A DNA stretch of 39,035 bases from an uncultured Veillonellaceae bacterium (GTDB lineage: Bacteria; Bacillota; Negativicutes; Selenomonadales; Selenomonadaceae): assembly GCA_900314825.1 (NCBI GenBank), contig OMWS01000024.1:1-39035 (forward strand). Reading direction: 5' to 3'. The position numbers were made by a program, and so were the translations under genes. Positions 8,492 to 16,739 of this stretch are shown one piece after another. Within the stretch, counting starts at the first letter, position 1, and every line of letters begins with the position of its first letter. The notes beneath the pieces are model-generated. The model had not been told where the DNA came from and did no database searches. It saw nothing but the letters and a program-made list of their open reading frames with translations.

Positions 8492-8719
8492 TCACTGCTC
8501 TTTCTTGATGACGTAGTGTATCTTGTCTTCGGCGATCTCTTCGAGCGCGTTCGTCACGTTCTTCGTCGACTGGAGCTCATCCAGCGGCTCCGCGCCGGCG
8601 AGCAGCTGGCGCGCGCGCTTCGCGGCGCAGACGACGAGGCCGTAGCGGCTGTCGACTTTCGTCATCAATGTATCCGTCGAGGGATTGACCATGCTCATGA
8701 CTTGATTCTGTTTCTTCAT
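8492..8719 (-). CDS. rpoZ: RNA polymerase omega subunit
   Basis: Small subunit that helps fold and assemble the beta' subunit of RNA polymerase. The 75-residue product has the omega core: DTLMTKVDSRYGLVVCAAKRAR, then Ala-Leu-Glu-Glu-Ile near residues 57-61. Its ATG overlaps the gmk stop (ATGA, 8716-8719), and coaBC follows after 3 nt, matching the conserved Firmicute operon. Confidence 0.92.
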   Translation of the reverse strand: MKKQNQVMSMVNPSTDTLMTKVDSRYGLVVCAAKRARQLLAGAEPLDELQSTKNVTNALEEIAEDKIHYVIKKEQ

Positions 8720-9321
8720 TCTGCTTCCAGCTCCTCAAAAAGATGTGCATTCAGATCGACGCGGCTGTGCTCCGCGACGAGGATGGCTTTGATGTCTGCG
8801 ACGGCCTTTTCGACCGTGTCATTCACGACGACGTATTTGTAGCGCTTGCCGATGGCGATTTCCTTCTTCGCATTTCCCATGCGTCGCGCGAGGCTCTCTG
8901 CCGTCTCCGAGCCGCGTCCGCGAAGGCGCCGCTCGAGCTCCTCGATGGATGGCGGCAAAAGGAAGATGAACACGCCGTCCGGGCAGCGTTCCATGACATT
9001 CAGTGCGCCCTGGATGTCGATTTCCAAAAGGATGTCCTGCCTGGCAGCGCGGCGTTCCTCGATCTTGCCGAGCGGCGTGCCGTAGTAATTGCCATAGACG
9101 TTCGCGTGCTCGAGGAATCCGCCGTCCGCGATCATCTGCTCGAATTTTTCCTTTGTCAGGAAATAATAGTTCACGCCATCCTGCTCGCCTTCGCGCGGCG
9201 CGCGCGTCGTGGCCGAGATGGAATACGCAAGTTCCGGCGTCTGGGTCAAAAGCTCATGGCAGACCGTGCCCTTGCCCGTGCCGGACGGCCCGGATACGAC
9301 GATGAGTAGTCCTTTTTTCAT
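8716..9321 (-). CDS. gmk: Guanylate kinase
   Basis: Phosphorylates GMP to GDP with ATP. The 201-residue protein begins [19 protein letters not shown] with the P-loop at residues 10-18. GMP-binding residues lie in [21 protein letters not shown], followed by [15 protein letters not shown] and the lid segment [17 protein letters not shown]. Start and stop overlap remA and rpoZ by ATGA junctions, indicating tight translational coupling. Confidence 0.96.
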   Translation of the reverse strand: MKKGLLIVVSGPSGTGKGTVCHELLTQTPELAYSISATTRAPREGEQDGVNYYFLTKEKFEQMIADGGFLEHANVYGNYYGTPLGKIEERRAARQDILLEIDIQGALNVMERCPDGVFIFLLPPSIEELERRLRGRGSETAESLARRMGNAKKEIAIGKRYKYVVVNDTVEKAVADIKAILVAEHSRVDLNAHLFEELEAE

Positions 9322-9617
9322 GCTTCCGCCCCCTCTTCGGTGGCCGCGCTCTCCTTCGCGGCCTTGATGTCGTCGTCATTGCCGATCATGCGGTGCGCGA
9401 CGGTCTCCGGCTGCACGGCGGAGAGGATCACGTGGTCGCTGTCCGTGATGACGACAGCGCGCGTGCGGCGGCCGTACGTCGCATCGATGAGACGCCGCGC
9501 GTCACGCGCTTCCTGGATGATGCGCTTGATGGGCGCGGACTCGGGGCTCACGATCGCGATGATGCGGCTTGCCGACACGATGTTGCCGAAGCCGATGTTG
9601 ATGAGTTTGATGTCCAT
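9318..9617 (-). CDS. remA: Extracellular matrix regulator RemA (DUF370)
   Basis: A 99-residue DUF370 protein. In Bacillus subtilis RemA is a DNA-binding activator of biofilm matrix and osmoprotection genes; the role here is inferred from the family. The conserved N-terminus ([23 protein letters not shown]) and the centre ([26 protein letters not shown]) are intact. The acidic tail after residue 80 ([19 protein letters not shown]) is longer than in B. subtilis. Position between yicC and gmk is the classic context. Confidence 0.9.
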   Translation of the reverse strand: MDIKLINIGFGNIVSASRIIAIVSPESAPIKRIIQEARDARRLIDATYGRRTRAVVITDSDHVILSAVQPETVAHRMIGNDDDIKAAKESAATEEGAEA

Positions 9618-9633
9618 ACCTTTATGTTCTACC

Positions 9634-10512
9634 TCATTCGATGTTCTGCACTTGCTCGCGCAGCTTCTCGATTTCGCTCTTCATGTCAACGACGGTCTGC
9701 GCGGCCTCGGCGCTCTGGCATTTCGAGCCGATCGTGTTCGCCTCGCGGTTCATTTCTTGGATGAGGAAATCGAGCTTGCGCCCGACCGGGCCGTTCGCGT
9801 CCGCGAGGATCGCGCGGAACTGCGCAAAATGGCTTTCGAGGCGCACGACCTCTTCCGTGAAATTCACCTTGTCCGCGTAGATGGCCGTCTCCTCGATGAT
9901 GCGCGTCTCGTCGATATTCTCCGACGCGAGCAAATCTGCGACAGTTGCCTTCAAGCGTTCCCGATAGCTGGCTACGATGTCCGGCGCCAATGCTTTTAAT
10001 TTCTGGACGAACACAGCTAAGGCATCCACGCGCTGGAGAAAATCTTTCTCGAGGTTTGCGCCCTCCGCCTTCCGCATCGTATCGAGCGCTGCCAAGGCCT
10101 TGCCGAGCGCCTCGTCCAGCACCGCCTCGCCGCCGTCGAACGACGTCTGCTCCTCGGCGGTCAGCACGTCGGGATAGCTCGCGATCGTCGCGACGTCGTC
10201 GGGACGCGTGACACGCAGGAGGTCGCTCATTTCGTTCAGCGCCTGCTGGTAGGCCTGTGCGAGCGTGCGGTTCACGCGGATCGTCACGCTCTTTTCGCGC
10301 AAATCCTCGACCGTCAGGAACAAATCGAGCTTGCCGCGCGCGACGGTTCGTTTGATCGCGTCGCGCATATGCGCCTCCTCGGCATTCAAGAGCTTCGGCG
10401 TATGGAACGCGATGTCGAGATAGCGCTGGTTCACCGTCTTGACCTCGGCGCGGATCTTCCAGTCGGCGCTTTCCGCCGTGCCCTCGCCGTAGCCGGTCAT
10501 GCTTTTCAGCAT
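9634..10512 (-). CDS. yicC: YicC/YloC family endoribonuclease
   Basis: Member of the YicC family, shown in several bacteria to be a metal-dependent endoribonuclease. The 292-residue protein starts [11 protein letters not shown], the family hallmark, and ends with the conserved [21 protein letters not shown] block (DUF1732). The start follows GAGGAGGG by about 7 nt. It lies 13 nt downstream of dapF and 16 nt upstream of remA, in the same transcription unit. Confidence 0.93.
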   Translation of the reverse strand: MLKSMTGYGEGTAESADWKIRAEVKTVNQRYLDIAFHTPKLLNAEEAHMRDAIKRTVARGKLDLFLTVEDLREKSVTIRVNRTLAQAYQQALNEMSDLLRVTRPDDVATIASYPDVLTAEEQTSFDGGEAVLDEALGKALAALDTMRKAEGANLEKDFLQRVDALAVFVQKLKALAPDIVASYRERLKATVADLLASENIDETRIIEETAIYADKVNFTEEVVRLESHFAQFRAILADANGPVGRKLDFLIQEMNREANTIGSKCQSAEAAQTVVDMKSEIEKLREQVQNIE

Positions 10513-10525
10513 CGAAATGCCCTCC

Positions 10526-11362
10526 TCACGCCTCGATCGTGCCCGCGAACGACAGTTCCGCGGGGCCCGTCATGTACAGGTGGTTGTCGCGCTCGTCCCA
10601 CTCGATGAGGAGCTTGCCGCCGTCGAGCTGGATCTCCGCCTTGCGGTCTGTGAGGCCGTTCAGCACGGCTGCCGTCAGCGTCGCACATGCGCCCGTGCCG
10701 CAGGCGAGCGTGATGGCCGCGCCGCGTTCCCAGACGCGCATGCGCATATGCGAGCGGTCGAGCACCTGCACGAATTCCGTATTCGTCTTTTTCGGATAGC
10801 GCTCCTGTGTCTCAAAGATCGGGCCGACCTCCTCGATCGGCGTCGTCTTGATGTCATCGACGAACACGACGCAATGCGGGTTGCCCATCGAGACGCCCGT
10901 GATGTGCCAGCTGCGCCCCGCGACCTCGACAGGCTCATTGACGACGCGGTTCGAACCATAACCAACCATCGGAATCTTGTCCGCCTCGAGCACGGGCTCG
11001 CCCATGTCGACGCGCACGCCCGTGACCTTTCCGTCCGTCTCCACGATCTCCGGCACGAGGATGCCCGCGCCCGTTTCGACGGTAAACTTTTTCTTCGTCG
11101 TGATGCCATTGTCATAAAGATAGCGTGCAAAGCAGCGGATGCCGTTGCCGCACATCTCCGCCTCGCTGCCATCCGTATTGAAGATGCGCATGCGGAAATC
11201 GGCTTTTTCCGACGGCAGCACAACGAGGATGCCGTCGCCGCCGATGCCATAGTGGCGGTCACAAACTTTTTTCGCGAACGCGCCGTAATCCGCGAGCGGC
11301 TGCTTCAGGCAATCGATCAAGACAAAATCATTGCCGCAGCCCTGCCACTTCGTAAAGTTCAT
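10526..11362 (-). CDS. dapF: Diaminopimelate epimerase
   Basis: Converts LL- to meso-diaminopimelate for lysine and peptidoglycan synthesis. The 278-residue protein has both catalytic cysteines in their motifs: EMCGNGIRCFARY (about residue 75) and LACGTGACATL (about residue 220). The start at 11362 matches the family (MNFTKWQGCGNDF) and follows GGGAGG by 9 nt. It is the first gene of the leftward dapF-yicC-remA-gmk-rpoZ-coaBC run, with a promoter at 11407-11435. Confidence 0.95.
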   Translation of the reverse strand: MNFTKWQGCGNDFVLIDCLKQPLADYGAFAKKVCDRHYGIGGDGILVVLPSEKADFRMRIFNTDGSEAEMCGNGIRCFARYLYDNGITTKKKFTVETGAGILVPEIVETDGKVTGVRVDMGEPVLEADKIPMVGYGSNRVVNEPVEVAGRSWHITGVSMGNPHCVVFVDDIKTTPIEEVGPIFETQERYPKKTNTEFVQVLDRSHMRMRVWERGAAITLACGTGACATLTAAVLNGLTDRKAEIQLDGGKLLIEWDERDNHLYMTGPAELSFAGTIEA

Positions 11363-11406
11363 AGGATGTTTCCTCCCTTGAGGTGCAGATTTCATTTGAT
11401 TCCTTC

Positions 11407-11435
11407 ATTTTACTTGTTTTCTCTGCCGCTTGCAA
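11407..11435 (-). promoter_or_regulatory. dapF operon promoter
   Basis: TTGCAA (11430-11435), 17-bp spacer, TAAAAT (11407-11412) on the minus strand. The -35 hexamer is self-complementary and is shared with a rightward promoter (11430-11459). The -10 region contains an 18-nt block also found at the ygbA-like promoter near 32806-32823. Confidence 0.65.
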
Positions 11436-11459
11436 GTATTCGCGCGATGATGGTATACT
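11430..11459 (+). promoter_or_regulatory. Rightward promoter for the ABC transporter pair
   Basis: TTGCAA (11430-11435), 18-bp spacer, TATACT (11454-11459) on the plus strand. The -35 box is the same six bases used by the dapF promoter in the other direction. About 260 bp, including a composite repeat, separate it from the first ABC gene. Confidence 0.55.
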
Positions 11460-11493
11460 TTTCTTCAAAAGAAGAAAGGCCCTCTCATCCACC

Positions 11494-11698
11494 GCCTCCC
11501 CTTTTGGGGGAGGTGCCGAGCGAATGCGAGGCGGATAAGCAGACGCACGGCGCTTTAGCGCCGATGCGGTCGCTTATGCCGCTTGCGGCGGAGGGTAGCG
11601 CATGATGGGTTCTGTATTCCTATCGGAAGGAACGAGAATGTAGTCACTACGTTACCCTCTCCACCGCTTCGCGGTCCCCCTCCCCCAGAGGGGGAGGC
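11494..11698. repeat. Composite palindromic intergenic repeat (copy 1)
   Basis: A 205-bp element with inverted-repeat ends (GCCTCCCC... and ...GGGGGAGGC). The left half is a CTCCCC/GGGGAG hairpin plus a variable hairpin. Then comes a nested 'ATAAGC...GCTTAT' cassette (11535-11589), a central hairpin around ATTCCT/AGGAA, and a right half in inverse order (GTTACCCTCTCC, CACCGCTTCGCGGT, CCCCCTC). Copies 4 and 9 share this plan. It separates the promoter at 11430-11459 from the ABC genes and fills most of the gene-free 11363-11719 stretch. Confidence 0.85.
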
Positions 11699-11719
11699 TG
11701 AAAAGAGAAAGGCAGACAC

Positions 11720-12422
<703 letters not shown>

Positions 12423-12433
<11 letters not shown>

Positions 12434-13643
12434 AGAGAGTTTTTCGATGGCGCTGACCTCGCTCTACGCCAACAAGCTCCGCAGCCTGCTCACCATGCTC
12501 GGTATCATCATCGGCGTCGGTGCCGTCATCGCGCTCGTCTCCGTCGGCATGGGCGTGAAGTCGAACGTCACGAGCTCCATCGCGAGCCTCGGCTCGAACA
12601 TGCTCATCATCTCGCCGGGCGCGTCGAACAAAGGCGGCGTGCGCGGAGCGGCCGGCTCGCGAAAAACGCTGAAGTACGAAGATGCCGAGGCCATCCAGCA
12701 GAAAGTCAAGAACATCGACTACGTCTCGCCGACCGTCCAATCGTCGTACCAAGTCGTCTATGGCAACAGCAACTGGAACACGACGGTGCAGGGCGTGACG
12801 GCGGACTTCCTGTCCATCCGCTCGCTCTCCATTTCGAACGGCTCGTTCATCACGGCGAACGACCTGAAGAAGCGCCAGCGCGTCGCCGTCATCGGCACGA
12901 CGGTCGCGGAAAATCTTTTTGAAGAAAAAAATCCCGTCGGCCAGACGATCCGCATCAACAATCAGCCGTACAAGGTCGTTGGCCTCCTCGCGAGCAAAGG
13001 CCAGTCGTCGATGGGGCAGGACCAGGACGACATGATCTACGTCCCGCTCACGACCGCGATGGAACGCATGCTCGGCATCACGTACGTGCAGTCCGTCAAT
13101 GTCCAGGTCTCAGACGCGTCGAAAATGGATCAGGTGCAGGACGAAATCGAGACGCTGCTCAGGCAGCGCCATCATCTGACGCAGGCGAACAAAGAGGACG
13201 ACTTCACCGTCCGCAATCTCACGAGTCTCATGGAAACGGTCAGCCAGTCGACGTCGATGCTGACGATCCTCCTCGGCGCGATCGCGGGCATCTCGCTGCT
13301 CGTCGGCGGCATCGGCATCATGAACATCATGATGGTCTCCGTCACGGAGCGCACGCGCGAAATCGGCATAAGGAAAGCGCTCGGCGCGACATTTATGAAC
13401 ATCATGACGCAGTTCCTCATCGAGTCCATGGTGCTCGGCGTCATCGGCGGCATCATCGGCATCTTCGTCGGCTGCGCCGCGTCGAAAGTCATCGCCCAGG
13501 TCGGAGGCTTCACGACGATTATCACCTGGCTCCCCATCGTCGTCTCCTTCGCGTTCTCTGTCGGCATCGGCCTGTTCTTCGGCATTTACCCGGCACGCAA
13601 AGCCGCGAAGCTCGACCCGATCGAAGCATTGCGATATGAATGA
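12423..13643 (+). CDS. MacB-type ABC transporter permease (FtsX family)
   Basis: A 406-residue permease. An N-terminal membrane helix (about residues 18-42, SLLTMLGIIIGVGAVIALVS) precedes a large extracytoplasmic MacB core domain (about 45-260). An FtsX domain with three helices (about 280-400) ends with the typical FFGIYPARKAAKLDPIEALRYE. ATG 12423 is in frame inside the end of the ATPase gene and is preceded by GGGAG. Partner of the preceding ATPase; adaptor and outer membrane components would have to be elsewhere. Confidence 0.93.
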
Positions 13644-13703
13644 TGGGGATTCGTTGCTTTTCCAGAGATGTGTCAATTGATTGCGAGCGCAACATATACC
13701 GAA

Positions 13704-13759
13704 GCCTTCCCCTTAGGGGAAGGGGGACCGCGTTAGCGGTGGAAAGGGTCCCCTGTACG
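13704..13759. repeat. Solo palindromic intergenic repeat (copy 2)
   Basis: CTTCCCC/GGGGAAG hairpin, then ACCGC-GTTA-GCGGT hairpin, then GGAAAGGGTCCCCTGTACG. The variable hairpin and the CCCCTGTACG tail match copy 7 (31023-31083), so these two form a subfamily. It lies between the ABC permease gene and the terminator. Confidence 0.75.
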
Positions 13760-13770
13760 ACAAAAACAAC

Positions 13771-13819
13771 AAAACCGACGTAACTTCCGCGGGTGCGAGA
13801 AATTACGTCGGTTTTTTTT
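13771..13819. terminator. Bidirectional terminator between the ABC operon and tRNA-Arg
   Basis: A 13-bp stem (13771-13783 with 13803-13815, AAAACCGACGTAA) with T-runs on both strands (eight T on the plus side). It can end both the rightward ABC operon and the leftward tRNA gene. Confidence 0.8.
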
Positions 13820-13824
13820 CGAAC

Positions 13825-13901
13825 TGGTGCGATTGGTGAGAGTCGAACTCACGACCTGCCGCTTAGGAGGCGGACGCTCTATCCATCTGAGCTACAACCG
13901 C
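13825..13901 (-). tRNA. tRNA-Arg (anticodon CCU)
   Basis: Full cloverleaf on the minus strand. The acceptor GCGGTTG (from 13901) pairs with CAATCGC, the D-arm is GCTC/GAGC, the anticodon loop CTCCTAA (13863-13869) carries CCU, and the T-arm is GTGAG-TTCGACT-CTCAC. A 3' CCA is encoded (13825-13827). Reads AGG codons. The first anticodon-stem pair is a U-C mismatch. Confidence 0.95.
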
Positions 13902-13943
13902 AACAATCTTATTTTAGCAGACATTCGGCGATTGCGCAACGAT

Positions 13944-13973
13944 TTGACGGAACAATCCACAGTATGATAAAAT
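13944..13973 (+). promoter_or_regulatory. Promoter of the 3D-domain gene
   Basis: TTGACG (13944-13949), 18-bp spacer, TAAAAT (13968-13973) on the plus strand, 50 bp before the start codon at 14023. Confidence 0.6.
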
Positions 13974-14022
13974 CATAGGCAGATATAGAAAAAAGATAAG
14001 TGCTTTTGGGGAGGAAGATTTG

Positions 14023-14424
14023 ATGAAGTTATCACAGATTGGGAAAATTTTCACAGCATTCGTTTTCACCATCGCGCTCGTCGCGTTGTTCGCGTGCGCC
14101 GCGCCGCAGGCAAGCGCGCACGAGGCGTCGCATCCACATGAGGGCGGGCGCGTCATGTACGTGACAGCGACCGCGTACAGCGCGCTCGACCCTGGCAACT
14201 CGCCCTACACGGCGACGGGCACGCGCGTGCGCCACGGCGTCATCGCCGTCGACCCGAGCGTCATCCCGCTCGGCACGCGCGTCTATATCCCAGACTACGG
14301 CGAGGCCGTCGCCGAGGACATCGGCTGGGGCGTGAAAGGCCACATGATCGATGTCGCGTTCGACACGCACGAGGAGGCGCTCATGTTCGGGCGGCAGGAA
14401 CTGGAGATTTACGTGTTTGACTAA
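14023..14424 (+). CDS. Secreted 3D-domain protein (cell-wall-active, putative)
   Basis: A 133-residue protein with an N-terminal signal peptide (hydrophobic FTAFVFTIALVALFACAA, likely cleavage after QASA). A 3D domain follows, named for three Asp residues: YVTATAYSA, AVDPSVIPLGTRVYIPDYG, AEDIGWGVKGHMIDVAF. This double-psi beta-barrel resembles the catalytic part of MltA and the resuscitation factor YabE, so peptidoglycan cleavage outside the membrane is likely. Start 14023 follows GGAGGA by 7 nt. It has its own promoter and terminator and is monocistronic. Confidence 0.88.
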   Translation: MKLSQIGKIFTAFVFTIALVALFACAAPQASAHEASHPHEGGRVMYVTATAYSALDPGNSPYTATGTRVRHGVIAVDPSVIPLGTRVYIPDYGEAVAEDIGWGVKGHMIDVAFDTHEEALMFGRQELEIYVFD

Positions 14425-14472
14425 AAAATCGAGGCTGTTGCAAGCGCGTGTGCTGCAACAGCCTCGATTTTT
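14424..14472. terminator. Bidirectional terminator
   Basis: A 19-bp perfect stem (14424-14442 with 14454-14472, starting AAAAATCGAGGCTG) with A/T tracts at both ends. It serves the 3D-domain gene on the plus strand and the coiled-coil gene on the minus strand. Confidence 0.88.
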
Positions 14473-14485
14473 ATGGGAAAGGCGG

Positions 14486-14872
14486 TCAGCCTTCTTTGGC
14501 AAATACTTGGTCAGCATAGGAGATGACATCACGGATATCTTTGCGGAAGTCTTTGAGAGCGGTGACGCTGGCTGTCGTTAGCTTCAAACCGTTGATTTCA
14601 GCACTGTTCGTTTCTGTGGCGTTTGTGAGAGCACGGAGCATCTGGTGCGTCTCTTCCTGGCCAGCTTCAATCGCAGAGATGCGTTTGATTGTCTGGGCTT
14701 GGCCGGATTCGAGAGCGGAAACACGTTCGAGCATTTGCGCTTGGCCGGATTCAAGAGCGGAAACACGTTCGAGCATTTGCGCTTGGCCGGATTCGAGAGC
14801 GGAAATCCGTTGATCCATTCTGTCGATTTTTGTATCTAAAGCAGCGATGGCAGCTAAAATTCTTTCTTCCAT
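14486..14872 (-). CDS. Repeat-built coiled-coil protein of unknown function
   Basis: A 128-residue acidic, cysteine-free protein. Residues 20-75 consist of four 14-residue (two-heptad) repeats of the form R-V/I-S-A-L-E-S-G-Q-A-Q-M-L-E. The first copies are nearly identical at DNA level, as a 42-bp tandem repeat. The C-terminal part (ALKDFRKDIRDVISYADQVF) is also helical. Start follows GGGAGG by 7 nt. There is no signal peptide or membrane helix. I do not recognise a family; a cytosolic oligomeric coiled coil is the safest description. Repeat number could vary between strains. Confidence 0.8.
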   Translation of the reverse strand: MEERILAAIAALDTKIDRMDQRISALESGQAQMLERVSALESGQAQMLERVSALESGQAQTIKRISAIEAGQEETHQMLRALTNATETNSAEINGLKLTTASVTALKDFRKDIRDVISYADQVFAKEG

Positions 14873-14944
14873 GTTCGGACCTCCCTTCAGAAGGATTCAT
14901 CCATAAATTATCAAATTCATTATACCATCAGGAACGCGTCGATT

Positions 14945-15481
14945 TCAATATGGAACGGTGGATTGTGGTAGTTTTTTACAGATGCTTGCAGCGACAAAAC
15001 CCGTCACGAGTCCCGTCGCCAGCCCGATCGGACCGAGGATGGCGAGATACGTGAGGAGGCTCGGCGTGCCGGTCATGGCGATGGCGGCGAGGAGCTGTCC
15101 GACGTGGTGGAAGAAGCCGCCAGCGGCGCTGACAGCGGGGAGCGAGAAGCCGCTGCCGGCTTTGCCGGCAGGGAGCGAGAAGCTCCCCGCTTTTTTGAGT
15201 GCGTACATCCCGAGAAAGGATAGCAAGCCGCCGGCGAGGCTGTAGAGCATGACCGTCGGCCCGCCGCCGAAGAGACTCGCGAGCACGATGCGGACCAGGA
15301 TGACGGCGAGCGCGTCGCGCGCAGAGAGCGTATAGAGCGCAAAGACGGTTACGATGTTTGCAAGCCCGAGCTTCGCGCCGGGCGCGAGAAACGGCACGGG
15401 CAGCATCCCTTCGAGGACGAAGAGCGAGAGCGAGATCGCGGTGAGGAGCGAGAGGTACGTGAGGCGGCGTGTGGCGTTCAT
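14945..15481 (-). CDS. Gx transporter family membrane protein (annotated as heptaprenyl diphosphate synthase component I)
   Basis: A 178-residue membrane protein with about five helices (for example YLSLLTAISLSLFVLEGMLP and LANIVTVFALYTL). The family block ALAVILVRIVLASLFGGGPTVMLYSLAGG identifies the Gx-transporter/COG4769 family. Relatives resemble ECF S components and often sit with a NusG_II-domain gene, as here (23-nt gap). Between MYALKK and AAGGFFHHVGQ an 11-residue segment (SLPAGKAGSGF-like) is duplicated by a 33-bp in-frame insertion. Start follows GAGGT by 8 nt. The prenyl-synthase annotation is historic; the true substrate is unknown. Confidence 0.82.
   Translation of the reverse strand: MNATRRLTYLSLLTAISLSLFVLEGMLPVPFLAPGAKLGLANIVTVFALYTLSARDALAVILVRIVLASLFGGGPTVMLYSLAGGLLSFLGMYALKKAGSFSLPAGKAGSGFSLPAVSAAGGFFHHVGQLLAAIAMTGTPSLLTYLAILGPIGLATGLVTGFVAASICKKLPQSTVPY
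15138..15183. repeat. 33-bp in-frame insertion flanked by a 13-bp direct repeat
   Basis: GGGAGCGAGAAGC occurs at 15138-15150 and again at 15171-15183. Between them lies a 20-bp segment holding a perfect hairpin TGCCGGC-TTT-GCCGGCA (15154-15170). The arrangement looks like a small palindrome inserted with target duplication. It adds exactly 11 codons to the Gx-transporter gene. Confidence 0.7.
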
Positions 15482-15504
15482 GATGTGTCACCTCTTCCGC
15501 GGCG

Positions 15505-15927
15505 TCAGCGGAGTTCGATCAGGAGCTTGTGCGGCAGGCAGGCGATGACATCGCCTCGTCTTTCAATCGCACCAGATTTCATGCAAATCTTGTCGTGACA
15601 ATCGGCATCCGTGACGGCGATGGAATGATTGTCTATTGTGACTTCATTCATTCCGTTCGGCGTTTCAACGATGAATGACTCGCATCCTTTGTGTGTTGTG
15701 AGCGGAATTTCGTGGATAGTTTCGCCGTTTACGGACACAACCGCCGTTACAACTGGCGATTCGTTCCAACCGAAAAACAAGAACGGTAAAAACGAGCATA
15801 AAAGGAGTACCAATAGGAGAAGAACATCGCGGCATGATAGCCTCTCCCTTTGGGAGAGGGGGACCGCGTTAGCGGTGGAGAGGGTACTTGGGTGCGATAG
15901 CTGATCTAATTTCCTCGATCCTTTCAT
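15505..15927 (-). CDS. NusG domain II-containing membrane-anchored protein
   Basis: About 140 residues if started at ATG 15927; TTG 15939 is an in-frame alternative. A hydrophobic anchor (VLLLLVLLLCSFLPFLFFGW) is followed by a NusG_II domain: VSVNGETIHEIPL, VTIDNHSIAV, the DADCHDKICMKSGAI block and GDVIACLPHKLLIEL. The domain is probably extracytoplasmic. The pair NusG_II plus Gx transporter is common in Firmicutes. The stretch before the anchor (PSTLSTANAVPLSQRERLS) is encoded by a copy of the palindromic intergenic repeat, so the original N-terminus was probably replaced or extended by it. Confidence 0.75.
   Translation of the reverse strand: MKGSRKLDQLSHPSTLSTANAVPLSQRERLSCRDVLLLLVLLLCSFLPFLFFGWNESPVVTAVVSVNGETIHEIPLTTHKGCESFIVETPNGMNEVTIDNHSIAVTDADCHDKICMKSGAIERRGDVIACLPHKLLIELR
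15840..15886. repeat. Solo palindromic repeat (copy 3), inside a reading frame
   Basis: CTCTCCC/GGGAGAG hairpin, ACCGC-GTTA-GCGGT hairpin, then GGAGAGGGTA. Same plan as copies 2 and 7. Unlike the others it lies within the 5' part of the NusG_II gene and is translated on the minus strand. Confidence 0.75.
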
Positions 15928-15954
15928 AGCATATCTCAAATCTCCGAACGGCGC

Positions 15955-16608
15955 TTATTCTGCCCGGTTTAATTCGTCGGCGATTTTTGCCTTCTGCTCC
16001 CGCGAGATCGTGATCTTCCCGTGCGCGAGCCCGATGAGTCCCGCTTCCTTGAGCTTCGCGACGCCGCGGTTCACCGTCTTGACGCTCGTGCCGATGTCGT
16101 CGGCGATTTCCTGGCGGCCCGTGTGCAAGACGAAGAGGTCGGTGTCGACGGCGCCGATGCGGCGCAGCAGATAGTTTTCGAGGCGCAGCACGCTCGGCAA
16201 GAATTTGATGCGGCCGTTTTCGTCTGATGTCGGGTACATCTTCGTCGCGAGCAGCTCGGCGATGCGGATGGCGAAGGCGTTGTCCGCGCGCATCCACGCG
16301 TAGAACGTGCGCGTCGTCAATGCATAAACGGTGCATTCCGTCAACGCCTCGTTCGTTGCGGCATAGCACTCCTGATGGCTCAGCACTTCGAGGTCGCCGA
16401 GGATGTCGGGCGCGTCGATCTGCGCAAACGTGTAGCGCTGGCCGCTTTCGAATTCATTGCTGACGCGCGTCGCGCCTTCGAGCAACAGATAGACATGCGT
16501 GACGGGATCGCCTTTGCGGATGAGCGCTTCGCCGGGCTGGAACGTGCGCCGGATAGCGCGGCGGCGGATGTCTGCGGGCATGCGTTCGGCAAACTGGAGG
16601 AGGTCCAT
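15955..16608 (-). CDS. Crp/Fnr family transcriptional regulator
   Basis: A 217-residue regulator. The N-terminal cyclic-nucleotide-binding fold includes FQPGEALIRKGDPVTHVYLLLEG (about residues 26-48) and DILGDLEVLS. The C-terminal winged helix holds TGRQEIADDIGTSVKTVNRGVAKLKEAGLI as recognition segment. There is no N-terminal Cys cluster, so it is not an oxygen-sensing Fnr; the effector is unknown. The start at 16608 follows AGGAGT by 6 nt. It is divergent from the purine permease, and a three-half-site repeat lies between them, so it likely controls that gene. Confidence 0.9.
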   Translation of the reverse strand: MDLLQFAERMPADIRRRAIRRTFQPGEALIRKGDPVTHVYLLLEGATRVSNEFESGQRYTFAQIDAPDILGDLEVLSHQECYAATNEALTECTVYALTTRTFYAWMRADNAFAIRIAELLATKMYPTSDENGRIKFLPSVLRLENYLLRRIGAVDTDLFVLHTGRQEIADDIGTSVKTVNRGVAKLKEAGLIGLAHGKITISREQKAKIADELNRAE

Positions 16609-16650
16609 GAACGTACTCCTTTCATTTTGTTCGTTTCGATGTTTTTCTTC

Positions 16651-16679
16651 ATTGTAGCGGACGGCGCGGGCCGTTGCAA
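16651..16679 (-). promoter_or_regulatory. Promoter of the Crp/Fnr-type regulator
   Basis: TTGCAA (16674-16679), 17-bp spacer, TACAAT (16651-16656) on the minus strand, 43 bp before the start codon. Confidence 0.65.
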
Positions 16680-16690
16680 GCGTTCCGACT

Positions 16691-16739
16691 GGAAAAAGGA
16701 CATAAAAAGGACACAAAAGGGAACGCATGTCCTTTTTAT
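16691..16739. promoter_or_regulatory. Three-half-site operator between the regulator and the permease
   Basis: AAAAAGGACA occurs at 16693-16702 and 16704-16713, and its inverse TGTCCTTTTT at 16728-16737. The inner pair extends to a perfect 12-bp inverted repeat (16702-16713 with 16728-16739). The right arm covers the expected -35 position of the permease promoter, whose -10 would be TAAAAT at 16756-16761. Binding by the adjacent Crp/Fnr-type protein is inferred. Confidence 0.5.

Noticed and set aside
11494..11698. Repeat array that might be read as a CRISPR
   Set aside because: There are no regularly spaced identical direct repeats with unique spacers; the structure is palindromic and dispersed, and no cas genes are present.
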